A stretch of DNA of 56,714 nucleotides from Promethearchaeota archaeon (GTDB taxonomy: Archaea > Asgardarchaeota > Lokiarchaeia > Sigynarchaeales > SOKP01), in the NCBI GenBank assembly GCA_016839635.1, contig JAEOTV010000153.1, positions 1 to 56,714 on the forward strand, given 5' to 3'. The first letter of the stretch is position 1; each line of letters begins with the position of its first letter. The position numbers were made by a program, and so were the translations under genes. Shown piece by piece: positions 1 through 8,909 of the stretch. The notes beneath the pieces are model-generated. The model did not search any database and was not told the origin of the DNA. It was given only the letters and a program-made list of their open reading frames with translations.

Positions 1-459
1 CCATAATGTCTCCACGAATACACCCCTTAATGCAAAATGGGTGATCCCCCCCCATGTGTCAATGGGTTGTGCTAGAACTAAACATCCTACTAGGATATAG
101 GGAGTCTTTGTTATGAATGACTTGAATTTATTAGCACGTGCGTCGTCGGTAGCAGGCAAATAAGCATTAAATCGTAACATCGCATATGCAAATAACCCAG
201 CGAATGAAACTTCCGCTACCGTGTTCGGTATTCGGAAAGTATATGGTATAGACCATACACAAATCGCTCGATATGCAGAAACTAACGTAAAGATAACCCC
301 CATAATTCGCATCCATTTCCGATATGTTAAATCCTTTCCATCCCTTGGGATCAGGGATCGTTTGTAAACAACTGCACAATACACAAGGCCCATAACGTTA
401 ACAATCACCATAGTCGTATACCAAGGGATTGCCCAAGCTGTGTCAAATTGCAGAATCAT
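1..459 (-). CDS. Membrane protein of unknown family, C-terminus cut by window edge
   Basis: An open frame runs without interruption from an ATG at 459 down to base 1, giving 153 codons with no stop, so the gene continues outside the window. It is preceded by a Shine-Dalgarno-like gagatga. The product begins MILQFDTAWAIPWYTTMV and has at least three hydrophobic segments with an amphipathic stretch around residues 35-50, so it is an integral membrane protein. The family is not recognised. Its third positions are clearly more GC-rich than those of the neighbours downstream, which may reflect recent acquisition. No function is assigned. Confidence 0.6.
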   Translation of the reverse strand, partial: MILQFDTAWAIPWYTTMVIVNVMGLVYCAVVYKRSLIPRDGKDLTYRKWMRIMGVIFTLVSAYRAICVWSIPYTFRIPNTVAEVSFAGLFAYAMLRFNAYLPATDDARANKFKSFITKTPYILVGCLVLAQPIDTWGGITHFALRGVFVETLW

Positions 460-739
460 ATTTTATCATCTCATTTTTTTTAAATTATAGTGGAATACTT
501 TGTCATGTAATAATATAAATGTGATCATTCTTTTAGATTTAAAACTCTTAATTCTTCAAGGGTGGCAAATAATTACGCGACTTCCTATTTTCAAAGATAT
601 TACCGCTATTTATAATATTTCTACCACTTTATTGAGGAGAAACATTTATATTAGGGAACGGAACAATTATGTAGTAATCCATTAATTTTTATTATTTTAG
701 TGGAAACTCAATGAAAAAATTTAAGGAGGATATAAATAA

Positions 740-1108
740 ATGAGTGTTGAATGGGGTGGAAAACGTCCTTCTCCTGTGGATGCTTTACAGTTTATATGTT
801 ATGGAATCATTCCCATTATAGTGCTTATTGTACTAGGAGTAGTTTTCCAAATTTGGGAAATAATTATAACAATGGTACTCATCGTGATTATTGGAAGCTC
901 TTTATATATATATTATAATTATTATCATAAACCAAAACTTGTAAAAGAAAAAAAAGATTATATGGATCTTACTTGGTTAAAACACCATTATTACGATTTA
1001 GGGAGAAGTCTTCAAGATATCGCAGATGAGCAAAATGTAAGTATGATAACTATCAAGAAATATGTTGAAAGACTTGACAGTGAAAAAAAAAGAGGTGATG
1101 TGCAATAA
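740..1108 (+). CDS. Small membrane protein with C-terminal helix-turn-helix-like segment
   Basis: 122 residues. A strong Shine-Dalgarno aaggagg at about 722-728 fixes the ATG at 740. Two adjacent hydrophobic helices (about residues 19-65) are followed by a basic linker and a segment, about residues 82-115, whose pattern (WLKHHYYDLGRSLQDIADE then VSMITIKKYVERL) looks like a sigma-type or resolvase-type helix-turn-helix. It may be a membrane-tethered regulator, but DNA binding is inferred only from the pattern. The next small membrane gene starts about 30 bp downstream on the same strand, suggesting co-transcription. The family is not recognised. Confidence 0.6.
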   Translation: MSVEWGGKRPSPVDALQFICYGIIPIIVLIVLGVVFQIWEIIITMVLIVIIGSSLYIYYNYYHKPKLVKEKKDYMDLTWLKHHYYDLGRSLQDIADEQNVSMITIKKYVERLDSEKKRGDVQ

Positions 1109-1137
1109 TATTTCAATTTGGATATTTACTTATTTAT

Positions 1138-1449
1138 ATGATACCCTTCATCCCATTAATAGTCTCAGTCATCATCTTGTATTTCTTAAAGTTTTATACA
1201 AAATATAATCCACATATATGGTGGATAAAAAACGGTTTTCATCAAATCGGAAGCGGTCTCTTTGTGTTGCTTATGGCGGGAGCTTCATTTGCTATTGCAG
1301 GCAATACCTACTGGTACTGGTTGGGATCTTACTATGCCTATGTTGGAATTCCAGCAGGGACAATTCTTTTAATTGCAGGATGTATCGTGATTATTCGTGG
1401 TCTCAAGAGATATAAAAGTGATAAAATTTCCAAAGAAAAAGAAAATTAA
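1138..1449 (+). CDS. Small integral membrane protein
   Basis: 103 residues, mostly hydrophobic, with about three transmembrane segments (residues 1-16, 36-54 and 64-87) and a short basic C-terminal tail (GLKRYKSDKISKEKEN). The frame stays open for 13 codons upstream of the ATG and also encodes hydrophobic residues (IIFQFGYLLIY), but no ATG, GTG or TTG occurs there, so the ATG at 1138 is taken as the start. It follows the 740-1108 gene on the same strand and probably shares its transcript. The family is not recognised. Confidence 0.5.
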   Translation: MIPFIPLIVSVIILYFLKFYTKYNPHIWWIKNGFHQIGSGLFVLLMAGASFAIAGNTYWYWLGSYYAYVGIPAGTILLIAGCIVIIRGLKRYKSDKISKEKEN

Positions 1450-1545
1450 AAATCTTAGCTCATGAACATACTCCATCCCTTCTCATCTCAAACCACTTTA
1501 ACCTTATTATCCCCGTCCAAGCTACAAACCCCAATAGAATAGAGT

Positions 1546-2040
1546 TTAATATTGAGATAAGAAATCCTCAACATCCTTCATAAAATTCATTGTTCCTCTC
1601 TCGATTTGCGTGGTTAATGCATCTAAATCCCGAAAATCAGGATTGTCAACTAAAATATATTCCACGATAGAATCAATCCCCATTATACTCGATGGAATGT
1701 GATATTTATCCCAACCTCTTTCCCTAACCAAATCCCAGTATTCTTTCTGAACAGTTTTATTGTATCCTCCCAACCACACTTCAAACCTGAATTCCTCGTG
1801 CAGAAATACAATCGCAATCTTCAATTTTCGATCTTTCATTATCGGTGGATTGATAGCAATATAAGTCATATCCATATATCCAAAATAAATACTCCCAGAC
1901 ACAACATAATCGGGATATTTCTTTTTAAAATAAGATCTCAAAGATCCAAAATATTCCATTAATCCTCGATAAGCTTTCTGAATTATCCCTTTCTTTAGTT
2001 GGTTCCGATATTCAATTATACTGTCATGAAATGATACCAT
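1546..2040 (-). CDS. DUF7000-like conserved archaeal protein
   Basis: 164 residues, soluble and compact. The pattern QLKKGIIQKAYRGLMEYF, then a long conserved middle (YPDYVVSGSIYFGYMDMTY, KLKIAIVFLHEEFRFEVWL) and a C-terminal DNPDFRDLDALTTQIERG matches what I recall of the DUF7000 family of archaea and bacteria, whose function is unknown. Length is typical for that family and the protein looks complete. It stands alone, convergent with the membrane gene pair ending at 1449. The family assignment is from memory of the motif pattern. Confidence 0.6.
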   Translation of the reverse strand: MVSFHDSIIEYRNQLKKGIIQKAYRGLMEYFGSLRSYFKKKYPDYVVSGSIYFGYMDMTYIAINPPIMKDRKLKIAIVFLHEEFRFEVWLGGYNKTVQKEYWDLVRERGWDKYHIPSSIMGIDSIVEYILVDNPDFRDLDALTTQIERGTMNFMKDVEDFLSQY

Positions 2041-2091
2041 ATATACAAATTGTGTTCAATCTTGATTAAATATATTGAAATTTAAATTTCT

Positions 2092-2280
2092 TCAAAAAAA
2101 TTTCCACCGTTCTTCTATAGAATTCTTATCATCTCCCCAACGACTTGTCGTAGTTTGCCCAAAATATATTTTTTCATTATGAATATTTGTAGCTCTATAA
2201 ATATAACCAAAGGATTTTTCTATATTCTGGATCCTGCCACGTTTTTGTTCTTTGCTGAATCTGCTTCTCTCTATACTCAT
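2092..2280 (-). pseudogene. Truncated GIY-YIG endonuclease fragment joined to the tail of another
   Basis: In a different reading frame from the GIY-YIG gene at 2195-2731, this stretch encodes a fresh GIY-YIG domain start (GYIYRATNIHNEKIYFGQTT, then IEERWKFF) and stops after about 38 domain residues, far short of a nuclease. The first part of this frame (MSIERSRFSKEQKRGRIQNIEKS) is only the out-of-frame reading of the upstream gene's C-terminal repeats. The simplest reading is that the N-terminus of a second GIY-YIG gene was joined here and then truncated. It is not expected to be active. Confidence 0.55.
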
Positions 2281-2731
2281 TCTCTTGCCATTTTTCTGTT
2301 ATTTTCTCACTCATTTTTTCTTTATATTCAGGGCTGTTCATTGTCTCTCTTAGTTTTTCCATTGCTTCAGGACTTAATCTACCTCCGTCTCCCCCCTCTG
2401 TCATGTTATATCCTTTTTCTGGATTCATTGAATCATACTCCTTAACATAATCTCTTTCTAATTCATTTAATTCTTTTTTACTATATGCAACATCCTCTTG
2501 TGTTACGTTAAATGCATCAGGGCCATATTTAGCTAAAGCATTATCAAAATGAGTACCTGATATTTTATGGTCAGGATTAGCTTCCCTTGCTCGATTCAAT
2601 GCTCTCGCATCATTTAAATGTTTATTCCCTCTTTTTTCTATATTTTTAGCTTTTCCTATGTAATTCTTCCCATCATGAATATTATTAGCTAGATAAATAC
2701 GACCATATGGAGCTTTCTTTTTTCTAACCAT
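2195..2731 (-). CDS. GIY-YIG homing-type endonuclease with NUMOD3-like repeats
   Basis: 178 residues. The N-terminal GIY-YIG domain shows GRIYLANNIHDGKNYIGKAK (residues 10-29), where RIY stands for GIY and YIG is intact. It is followed by the helical part with FDNALAKYGPDAF and ELERDYVKEYDS, with the typical asparagine in PEKGYNMTEGG. The C-terminal half carries NUMOD3-like DNA-binding repeats (LSPEAMEKLRETM, SPEYKEKM, EYREK, DPEYRK). Such proteins are free-standing mobile nucleases. The C-terminus ends abruptly in WLYL exactly where a second GIY-YIG fragment begins in another frame, so the tail may be shortened. Confidence 0.75.
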   Translation of the reverse strand: MVRKKKAPYGRIYLANNIHDGKNYIGKAKNIEKRGNKHLNDARALNRAREANPDHKISGTHFDNALAKYGPDAFNVTQEDVAYSKKELNELERDYVKEYDSMNPEKGYNMTEGGDGGRLSPEAMEKLRETMNSPEYKEKMSEKITEKWQENEYREKQIQQRTKTWQDPEYRKILWLYL

Positions 2732-2914
2732 TTTTGAATTATTGTCTGTTTTAAATCTATCTTAAAGAACCTTTTTAAACAGCAATTATGAAAAAAAAGT
2801 CTTCAATATCGATTTTCGTGAAAATTTTTGTTTAAATAGATTCGGAGAAATCAATAGTAAAAAATAAAAAACTAGAGTTGATGTCAAATAACAGATAATA
2901 AAGCAGGAGAAAAA

Positions 2915-3106
2915 GTGAATCCACCATATTTGAGTATTGATGAAATTATTAATTTATTGGTAGAAGTGAGAGTTGATTTAACCGCATTAAAGGAATCCGT
3001 TACCTCAACAGATATAAAAGAACAACTTAAATGGGCAATCAACGGAATTGATATAGTTGGATGCGAGTTAACCCAAAATATTACAAAAATTTTAAAAGAA
3101 AAATAG
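2915..3106 (+). CDS. Small helical protein, 63 aa, unknown
   Basis: Starts at GTG 2915 behind a good Shine-Dalgarno (gcaggag, 2902-2908). The product is acidic and predicted to be largely alpha-helical (IDEIINLLVEVRVDLTALKE, then DIKEQLKWAINGIDIV), resembling a small two- or three-helix bundle. The opposite-strand frame over the same bases is rejected as a shadow. No family is recognised. It is convergent with the gene at 3158-3526. Confidence 0.5.
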   Translation: MNPPYLSIDEIINLLVEVRVDLTALKESVTSTDIKEQLKWAINGIDIVGCELTQNITKILKEK

Positions 3107-3157
3107 ACAGAAAAAATAAAAAATATAAAATAATAACTTAGAATAATTGCCTTCTTT

Positions 3158-3526
3158 TCAACTAGATTTGAATTTTTCCATCCAATTCTTGATTGCATTA
3201 ACAATTTTTTCATAATCTCTTATTTCAGCATTATCTGCTAAATTGTTTATATCAACTGAAGAGAGATCAAGAGTTTTCTCATTATACATCCCTGGAATAC
3301 GTTGATAAATTACTCGATTGTTATTCTGTTCTGCTTTCTTTAAAATATCTTCAGCCAAATCGTAAAGCCAATCCATCATGTATGCTTCGCATGGTACTAC
3401 AACCTGTTCAAAGAGGAGTGCTGCTTGAACCCAGTTTGGATCTTGATATTCATTCATAGGGTCTTCTAAAAGCCCTCTAATCAGCTCTTCAATATATTTT
3501 TGAATGAAGCCACGAGCATCATACAT
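3158..3526 (-). CDS. Hypothetical helical soluble protein
   Basis: 122 residues with no signal peptide or membrane segment. The N-terminal half is acidic and helical (RGFIQKYIEELIRGLLEDPM, WLYDLAEDILKKAEQNNN) and the C-terminal half contains DLSSVDINNLADNAEI followed by a basic amphipathic end. The ATG at 3526 is the only good start. The family is not recognised and the neighbours give no functional hint. Confidence 0.5.
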   Translation of the reverse strand: MYDARGFIQKYIEELIRGLLEDPMNEYQDPNWVQAALLFEQVVVPCEAYMMDWLYDLAEDILKKAEQNNNRVIYQRIPGMYNEKTLDLSSVDINNLADNAEIRDYEKIVNAIKNWMEKFKSS

Positions 3527-3739
3527 ATGATCTAATCCTGCTATCTGTTTTCACCTCAATTTGAGTTTAAAGTTATGACTAGATCTATTGAGTATTTATA
3601 AATAAAAAACAGAATTTTAGGAATATTTTAAATAGTAAATTAACAGAATTGAAACAGATCGTTATTAGTTAATCCAAAGTGTGCCTAATAATTTACAAGA
3701 AAAATAGAAAGAAAAAATAAATTAAATAATTGTTTGATA

Positions 3740-5428
3740 TCACATCATTCCCGGAGGAAGGCCACCCATTCCACCACCCATCCCCGGAGGCATTCCCATT
3801 CCCCCCATACCTCCTGGAGGCATACCGCCAGGCGGCATTGCACTTCTTGCAGATGCTATCACGTCATCTATCCTGAGTATCATTGACGTAGCCTCGGTAG
3901 AGCTTTTTATAGCTTGAATTTTAACTACAGTTGGTTCGACGACGCCAATTTTGGCCATATCATTAACAATATCTCCGGTGTCTAGGTCAAGTCCAGCGAA
4001 TTTATTTCCTTTTTGGTGAGCTGCTCTTAATTTCATGAGGCTATCAATTTGATCGAGGCCAGCATTTTCAGCGAGTGTTTTTGGGATGATATCAAGCGAG
4101 TCAGCAAAAATTTCGACAGCAAGTTGTTCACGTCCACCTAGAGTTGAGGCATATTCTCTTAGTTGAATAGCAGTTTCAAGTTCCGGAGCTCCGCCGCCGC
4201 CAACAAGTTTTTGGTCTTCGACGACATCCCTGACTACGCAAAGTGCGTCATGAATAGCTCTATCAGCTTCATCAACGATGAGTTCAGTTCCTCCTCTTAT
4301 AAGAATTACAACAGATTTTGGGTCTTTACATTCTTCAATGAAAATCCAAGAATCGTTCATAATTTTTCGTTCTTCGACTAATCCTGCCCATCCAAGCTTA
4401 TCAGCGACAATATCATCAAGGTTAGTAAAAATCATACCTCCGGTGGCTTTTGAGAGTTTTTCAATGTCAGATTTCTTGACACGTCTTATAGCCATAATAC
4501 CTGCTCTAGTAAGGAAGTGTTGAGCCATATCATCAATTCCTTTTTGGCAAATTACAACATTTGCTCCGGAATTTTCGATTTTTTCTACCATCGTTCTTAA
4601 CATATGTTCTTCTTCATCCAAGAATTGCTGGATTTGTTCTGGGCTAGTTATTTGAAGTTTTGTATCGAACTCTGTTTTTTCTATTTCAATAGCAGATTGA
4701 AGTAAGAGGATCCTTGCATCTTTTACACTCCTTGGCATACCAGGGCTTACAACTTCTTTATCGAGGATAATACCTTTAATCAAGCTAGTATCATCGATTG
4801 AATCTCCTTCTTTCTTCTGAATTTGGACTTTTTCAATATCAGCACCCCAACTACCGTCGTCATTCTTTTCAGAAATAGCTTTAATAGCATCCACACACAT
4901 TTGGGCTAGTTTTACTTTTGATTCTGAGACTATTTTACTGGACATACAAGTCATAGCAGCATTTTTTAAGCCTTCTTCATCTTCAATACCGCTTTTTATG
5001 GATATATTTCCTAAAATCTCAATAGATTTATCAGCAGCTTTTCGAAAACCTTCAGTAATTACTGTAGGATGGATTTTCTGTTCTAAAAGTTTTTTGGCTC
5101 TTTTTAATAATTCACCTGCTAGAATTACTGATGTAGTAGTACCATCACCAACTTCAGAATCTTGAGTTTTTGCAACTTCGACCATCATCTTAGCGGCTGG
5201 ATGTTGTACATCAATTTCTTTTAAAATGGTTGCTCCATCATTGGTAATGACAACATCACCAAATTGATCAACAAGCATTTTATCCATACCTCTAGGACCT
5301 AATGATGTACGTACTGCTTCTGCGATAACGATAGCAGCAGCAATATTATTCTGCATAGCATCTCTGCCGCGCTGTCTCTCTGTACCTTCTCTCATTATTA
5401 ATACGGGTGTTCCGCCTAATTGTGCCAT
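3740..5428 (-). CDS. thsA: Thermosome subunit (group II chaperonin)
   Basis: 562 residues, full length for an archaeal CCT/thermosome subunit. It forms the double-ring ATP-driven folding chamber of the cytosol. Family signatures are present: [20 protein letters not shown] near residue 40, the ATP-binding [15 protein letters not shown] near 92, and the [10 protein letters not shown] region near 410. The C-terminus is a Gly/Met/Pro-rich tail (repeats of PPGGM and GGMG), typical of thermosomes and thought to line the cavity floor. It is monocistronic with a clear TATA-like element upstream. Only one subunit gene lies in the window, so homo- or hetero-oligomer status is open. Confidence 0.97.
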   Translation of the reverse strand: MAQLGGTPVLIMREGTERQRGRDAMQNNIAAAIVIAEAVRTSLGPRGMDKMLVDQFGDVVITNDGATILKEIDVQHPAAKMMVEVAKTQDSEVGDGTTTSVILAGELLKRAKKLLEQKIHPTVITEGFRKAADKSIEILGNISIKSGIEDEEGLKNAAMTCMSSKIVSESKVKLAQMCVDAIKAISEKNDDGSWGADIEKVQIQKKEGDSIDDTSLIKGIILDKEVVSPGMPRSVKDARILLLQSAIEIEKTEFDTKLQITSPEQIQQFLDEEEHMLRTMVEKIENSGANVVICQKGIDDMAQHFLTRAGIMAIRRVKKSDIEKLSKATGGMIFTNLDDIVADKLGWAGLVEERKIMNDSWIFIEECKDPKSVVILIRGGTELIVDEADRAIHDALCVVRDVVEDQKLVGGGGAPELETAIQLREYASTLGGREQLAVEIFADSLDIIPKTLAENAGLDQIDSLMKLRAAHQKGNKFAGLDLDTGDIVNDMAKIGVVEPTVVKIQAIKSSTEATSMILRIDDVIASARSAMPPGGMPPGGMGGMGMPPGMGGGMGGLPPGMM

Positions 5429-5481
5429 TATTTTTCACTTTTTGTTAATTTAATTATTAAATAAATTTTATGATATTTCTT

Positions 5482-5492
5482 TTATTTATATA
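5482..5492 (-). promoter_or_regulatory. TATA box of the thermosome gene
   Basis: Read on the minus strand the sequence is tatataaataa, a strong archaeal TATA element about 54-64 bp upstream of the thermosome ATG at 5428. With the usual 25-bp spacing, transcription would start near 5455-5460 and leave a short leader. No second clear heat-shock operator was identified. Confidence 0.55.
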
Positions 5493-5644
5493 GATCTCTA
5501 AGTCATAAAATTAAAAAAGTTTACGAATTTCAAAATCTACATTAAATTTTTGATAATCTGAAATTTTTTTAGGGGTGGTTATGTTTTTATAAACTCTAAT
5601 TTCTATAATAAAGATAAGTTTAACTATTAGAATTTTTAGATCCA

Positions 5645-7006
5645 ATGACTAAAGAATTTAGTGATGAAAGGGAATATGTTTTGATTCATGAGGAAAAATT
5701 TTTTGTTAAGAACAACAGACTTTACATAAGGAATATTAATTTAGAAAATTCTAATCAAATTGAAGGTCTTGAACATCTAAAAGCACTTAAAGAATTATCC
5801 ATCCAGAGTTCAGGTTTAAAGACTCTAGATGAGTCAATTGGGAATTTCAAGGATTTAGAAGTATTGGATCTTGCATTTAACTTACTCACAACAGTTCCAT
5901 CATCTATAAGCAATTTAAATAAATTGAAATGGTTATTGATAGGTAATAACAAACTTAAAAAGTTTCCAGAATGTATTAGGAATTTAAAATCAATCGAGTT
6001 TGTTGATCTGAGCAGAAATAAAGGGATAACAAGCTTAAACAGTATAAAATGCCTTGAAGACAATAAAACGTTAAAATCCTTAGCTCTTAATGGTATTGAT
6101 TTGAAAAAATTACCTGATTCCATCGGAAATCTCAAATCCCTGGAATCATTGTTTCTTGACCACAATTTATTGGAGGATCTTCCCGAAAGTTTAGGCAAAC
6201 TTTTTAAGCTAAGACATTTATCTTTAGATGTTAATAAATTCAAGAAAGTCCCTAATTGCATTAATAATTTAAAATCTCTTGAGAGCCTCCGTCTTAGTAG
6301 CAATAGGGGTATAAAGAACTTAGAATTATTAAAGAACCTTCCCTTATTATATAGCCTAGGGTTAGCATTATGTGAATTGGAAGAAGTACCAAAATTGATA
6401 TTTAATTTAAAGAATCTCTATGAATTGAATATCAATGCAAATAAATTTACTCAAATTCCAAGTAAAATTTGTAATTTAACTGTACTTGAAAATCTATATA
6501 TTGGAGGTAATAATTTTCAAAATTTCCCTGAAATTATTACTCGCTTAAATTCTTTAAAAAGACTTTGGGCAATGCAGTCTAATATCCTTAAATTACCAGA
6601 ATCAATTGGGAAACTCAAAAATTTACATGAGCTAAATCTCAATCAAAACTATTTAACACGACTCCCTGATTCTATAGGAAATTTATTATCTTTAGAAGAG
6701 TTCTGGTTAGGTTTTAACCATCTTGGATTACTTCCAGAAAGCATTGGAGATCTTGAATCACTCAGAATAATGTATCTACCAAGAAATAAATTAACTACTT
6801 TGCCAAAATCAATAGGAAACCTTCAAAATCTACGTGAATTGGATCTAAGAGAAAACCAGATAAATTCTCTTCCTGAAACAATATTAAATTGTAGTTCACT
6901 TGAGTTATTGAGCCTTACTTCAAATCCGATCTCTACTAGTAAAGATCCGAATACTCTTAATATCTTAAAAGAGTTAGACGATAATGATGTGGTGGTTCTT
7001 CTTTAA
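5645..7006 (+). CDS. Leucine-rich-repeat protein, about 17 repeats
   Basis: 453 residues, almost entirely consecutive 23-residue leucine-rich repeats of the type SLESLFLDHNLLEDLPESLG, the plant/Ras-suppressor-like class with LPxxIGxLxxL. I count about 17 repeats from residue 40 to 440, with a short non-repeat N-terminal cap (about 35 residues) and a short C-terminal cap. There is no signal peptide, membrane segment, GTPase or kinase domain, so it is probably a cytosolic protein-binding scaffold. Such LRR proteins are abundant in Asgard genomes alongside small GTPases; a partner is not evident here. It is divergent from the thermosome gene. Confidence 0.9.
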   Translation: MTKEFSDEREYVLIHEEKFFVKNNRLYIRNINLENSNQIEGLEHLKALKELSIQSSGLKTLDESIGNFKDLEVLDLAFNLLTTVPSSISNLNKLKWLLIGNNKLKKFPECIRNLKSIEFVDLSRNKGITSLNSIKCLEDNKTLKSLALNGIDLKKLPDSIGNLKSLESLFLDHNLLEDLPESLGKLFKLRHLSLDVNKFKKVPNCINNLKSLESLRLSSNRGIKNLELLKNLPLLYSLGLALCELEEVPKLIFNLKNLYELNINANKFTQIPSKICNLTVLENLYIGGNNFQNFPEIITRLNSLKRLWAMQSNILKLPESIGKLKNLHELNLNQNYLTRLPDSIGNLLSLEEFWLGFNHLGLLPESIGDLESLRIMYLPRNKLTTLPKSIGNLQNLRELDLRENQINSLPETILNCSSLELLSLTSNPISTSKDPNTLNILKELDDNDVVVLL

Positions 7007-7031
7007 ATATTTAAAAAACCAGTAAATTGAA

Positions 7032-7193
7032 TTATTTTGTGAGTTCCCTTCGTTTTAATCGAAGATCTTTTCCATGACATCTTCTACACTTCTTAGCTCT
7101 AACCGGATTAAGAGCTCCGCATCTTCTACAAACTGATTTTTCTAGTAAATGATATCTGGCAATTCTGCGTTTCACAGGGTCATCAATTGGCAT
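7032..7193 (-). CDS. rpl40e: Ribosomal protein eL40 (L40e)
   Basis: A 53-residue basic protein beginning MPIDDPVKRRIARYHLLEKS. It has the single zinc finger C-X2-C-X10-C-X2-C (CRRCGALNPVRAKKCRRC) and a basic tail, which is the archaeal/eukaryotic eL40 pattern. In eukaryotes this domain is made as a ubiquitin fusion; here it is stand-alone, as in other archaea. It is a component of the large ribosomal subunit near the factor-binding region. It is convergent with the LRR gene and divergent from eL38. Confidence 0.9.
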   Translation of the reverse strand: MPIDDPVKRRIARYHLLEKSVCRRCGALNPVRAKKCRRCHGKDLRLKRRELTK

Positions 7194-7384
7194 TTTCTTC
7201 AGACTTTCTTTTTTTCCGGTTTCTTAATATTAAATTTAGAAATTATGGTAATAAGAATAATTTCTAAAACATGTGATTCAAAATAAAATTTTTGTTTAGA
7301 GTATGGTAAAATATGATAAAATTAAAATTCTATAAATAATAGATCTACTCATACTATACATTATATAAAATTAGTTGAGCTAAT

Positions 7385-7579
7385 ATGCCACGAGAAATTT
7401 TTGACGAAAATAAGTTTCTAGAGATTTCTGAATTTGCAATTCATTGCCGAGTCAAGCGCTTAAAAGAAGATGTTAAATTGAAATTAAGAACCAAGAAGAT
7501 TCTTTATACCTATAAAACAGATCCAGTAAGTGCAGAGAGATTATTAAGAAATATTAGCTGTGACATTATAGAATTATAA
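7385..7579 (+). CDS. rpl38e: Ribosomal protein eL38 (L38e)
   Basis: 64 residues. MPREIFDENKFLEISEFA, CRVKR, VKLKLRTKKILYTYK and a C-terminal CDIIEL match the eL38 signature well, and the length equals the family norm. It is a large-subunit protein shared by eukaryotes and only part of the archaea, mainly the TACK/Asgard side, so it carries phylogenetic information. It is encoded divergently from eL40 with about 190 bp between them, so a shared ribosomal promoter region is likely. Confidence 0.88.
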   Translation: MPREIFDENKFLEISEFAIHCRVKRLKEDVKLKLRTKKILYTYKTDPVSAERLLRNISCDIIEL

Positions 7580-7766
7580 AACCCATTTGATTTCTTTTAT
7601 TATACTCTATCCAATAATTCGGTGAATAAATTTTCTTCAGAATATATTCAAAAATGCTTAGAATATAGAAGTTAATACCTTTAACCTTGTTTTTGAAAAA
7701 GATAATTATAAATTATTCCGTAATTATTTTATTTTTAAGATTGATGATAAAAAAGGTAATTTTAAG

Positions 7767-8687
7767 ATGATTCAAGCACTTTACATCTTTCAGAGTAAAT
7801 CAAAAAACCTTTTGTATAATAAAAGTTTCCAAAGTGATGAAAAATTAGAGATGTTTGATTCATTCTTCTCAGCACTTCAAACTTTTGTGTCAGAACTTAC
7901 AGAAAGCAGTTCAGAATCATTAAATACGATTGAATTGGGTCAATTTTTTGTCATTATTACTCGAATTGTAGAAATTTTATCTGATTTAGTTATAATTACT
8001 GATAAAGAAGATATAAAAGAAGTTGAGAAGTTAATCCCAAAAATAAATGGTATCATACTTAATCACCAAAATTTATTTATTAATTGGGATCGTAAACCAG
8101 AACAACTTGAAATTTTTGATTTAAAGATTATACAGCTAATTCTTTCAGAAAAAAAATTACTTTCTGGTTCATCTCTAATAGCTGATCAGAGTACAATTTT
8201 AAAATCAATATGGGAACAAAAAGGTACTTTATCTGAACAATTAAGAGAAGATTTATTAAAAGAAAGAGAAGATCTTAGTCTTCAATATTTAACCGAAAAA
8301 AATTACATCAAGAAATTTGAAATATCAAAGAAATTGATAGACATATCAGAAAAACTTCACGATGATGAAAAATTTATTGAGTACCAAACTGAATCGAAAT
8401 CTCTTAAAGATGAGATTAAAGATCGAAAATTAAGATTACAATATTATTTAGATAAAGTTAAAGAGTCATTGGAATATTCTAAATACGCTGAAACCTATTC
8501 ATACCTCTATTCCTTTTGTATAAAACTTGAAAATTTTGCTGACCCTGCTCTTATATTAAAGTATAAAACTCTCGCTAAATCTTTACTGAATAGAGATAAA
8601 ATCACAAAAGAAAAGTTTAAACAAAATCTTGAAGATATCTCAATAATTGAACAAGAAATAAATGAAAATCTATCATTTGGGTTATAA
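7767..8687 (+). CDS. Longin-like domain protein with helical C-terminal half
   Basis: 306 residues. Residues 1-125 (MIQALYIFQSKSKNLLYNKS, then FFSALQTFVSEL, GQFFVIITRIVEILSDLVII) have the strand-strand-helix-strand pattern of a longin/mu-sigma adaptin or roadblock-like fold. This fold is seen in eukaryotic trafficking proteins and expanded in Asgard archaea. Residues 160-300 are charged and helical (LREDLLKEREDLSLQYL, YLDKVKESLEYSKYAETYSY), perhaps TPR- or coiled-coil-like. It has no enzyme motif. The likely role is a binding platform for a small GTPase, by inference from fold only. Confidence 0.5.
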   Translation: MIQALYIFQSKSKNLLYNKSFQSDEKLEMFDSFFSALQTFVSELTESSSESLNTIELGQFFVIITRIVEILSDLVIITDKEDIKEVEKLIPKINGIILNHQNLFINWDRKPEQLEIFDLKIIQLILSEKKLLSGSSLIADQSTILKSIWEQKGTLSEQLREDLLKEREDLSLQYLTEKNYIKKFEISKKLIDISEKLHDDEKFIEYQTESKSLKDEIKDRKLRLQYYLDKVKESLEYSKYAETYSYLYSFCIKLENFADPALILKYKTLAKSLLNRDKITKEKFKQNLEDISIIEQEINENLSFGL

Positions 8688-8909
8688 GATTGTACTGTAA
8701 ATTTAAAAGTCAAGTATTTTTAGATATATCCCTCTTTTATCCTAAATTTGTATAAATATCTGGAGAAAATTGTTTATAAATATAATATTTAAGATTCTTT
8801 ATGAAAAAATTAATTAACAATTTTTAATAGATCTCAATTGTAGCATTATATATCAAAATGATATATTGGATATTACAAAACATGAAATTTTTAATCTGGT
8901 TTAAAATCA

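Noticed and set aside
500..685. 61-aa plus-strand frame
   Set aside because: No ribosome binding site, no protein-like pattern, and it lies in the AT-rich gap before the 740 gene.
2884..3213. 109-aa frame on the minus strand
   Set aside because: It overlaps both the better-supported 2915-3106 plus-strand gene and the 3' end of the 3158-3526 gene, and reads as a hydrophobic antisense shadow.
5755..6303. 182-aa minus-strand frame within the LRR gene
   Set aside because: Antisense artefact of the repeated LRR codons.
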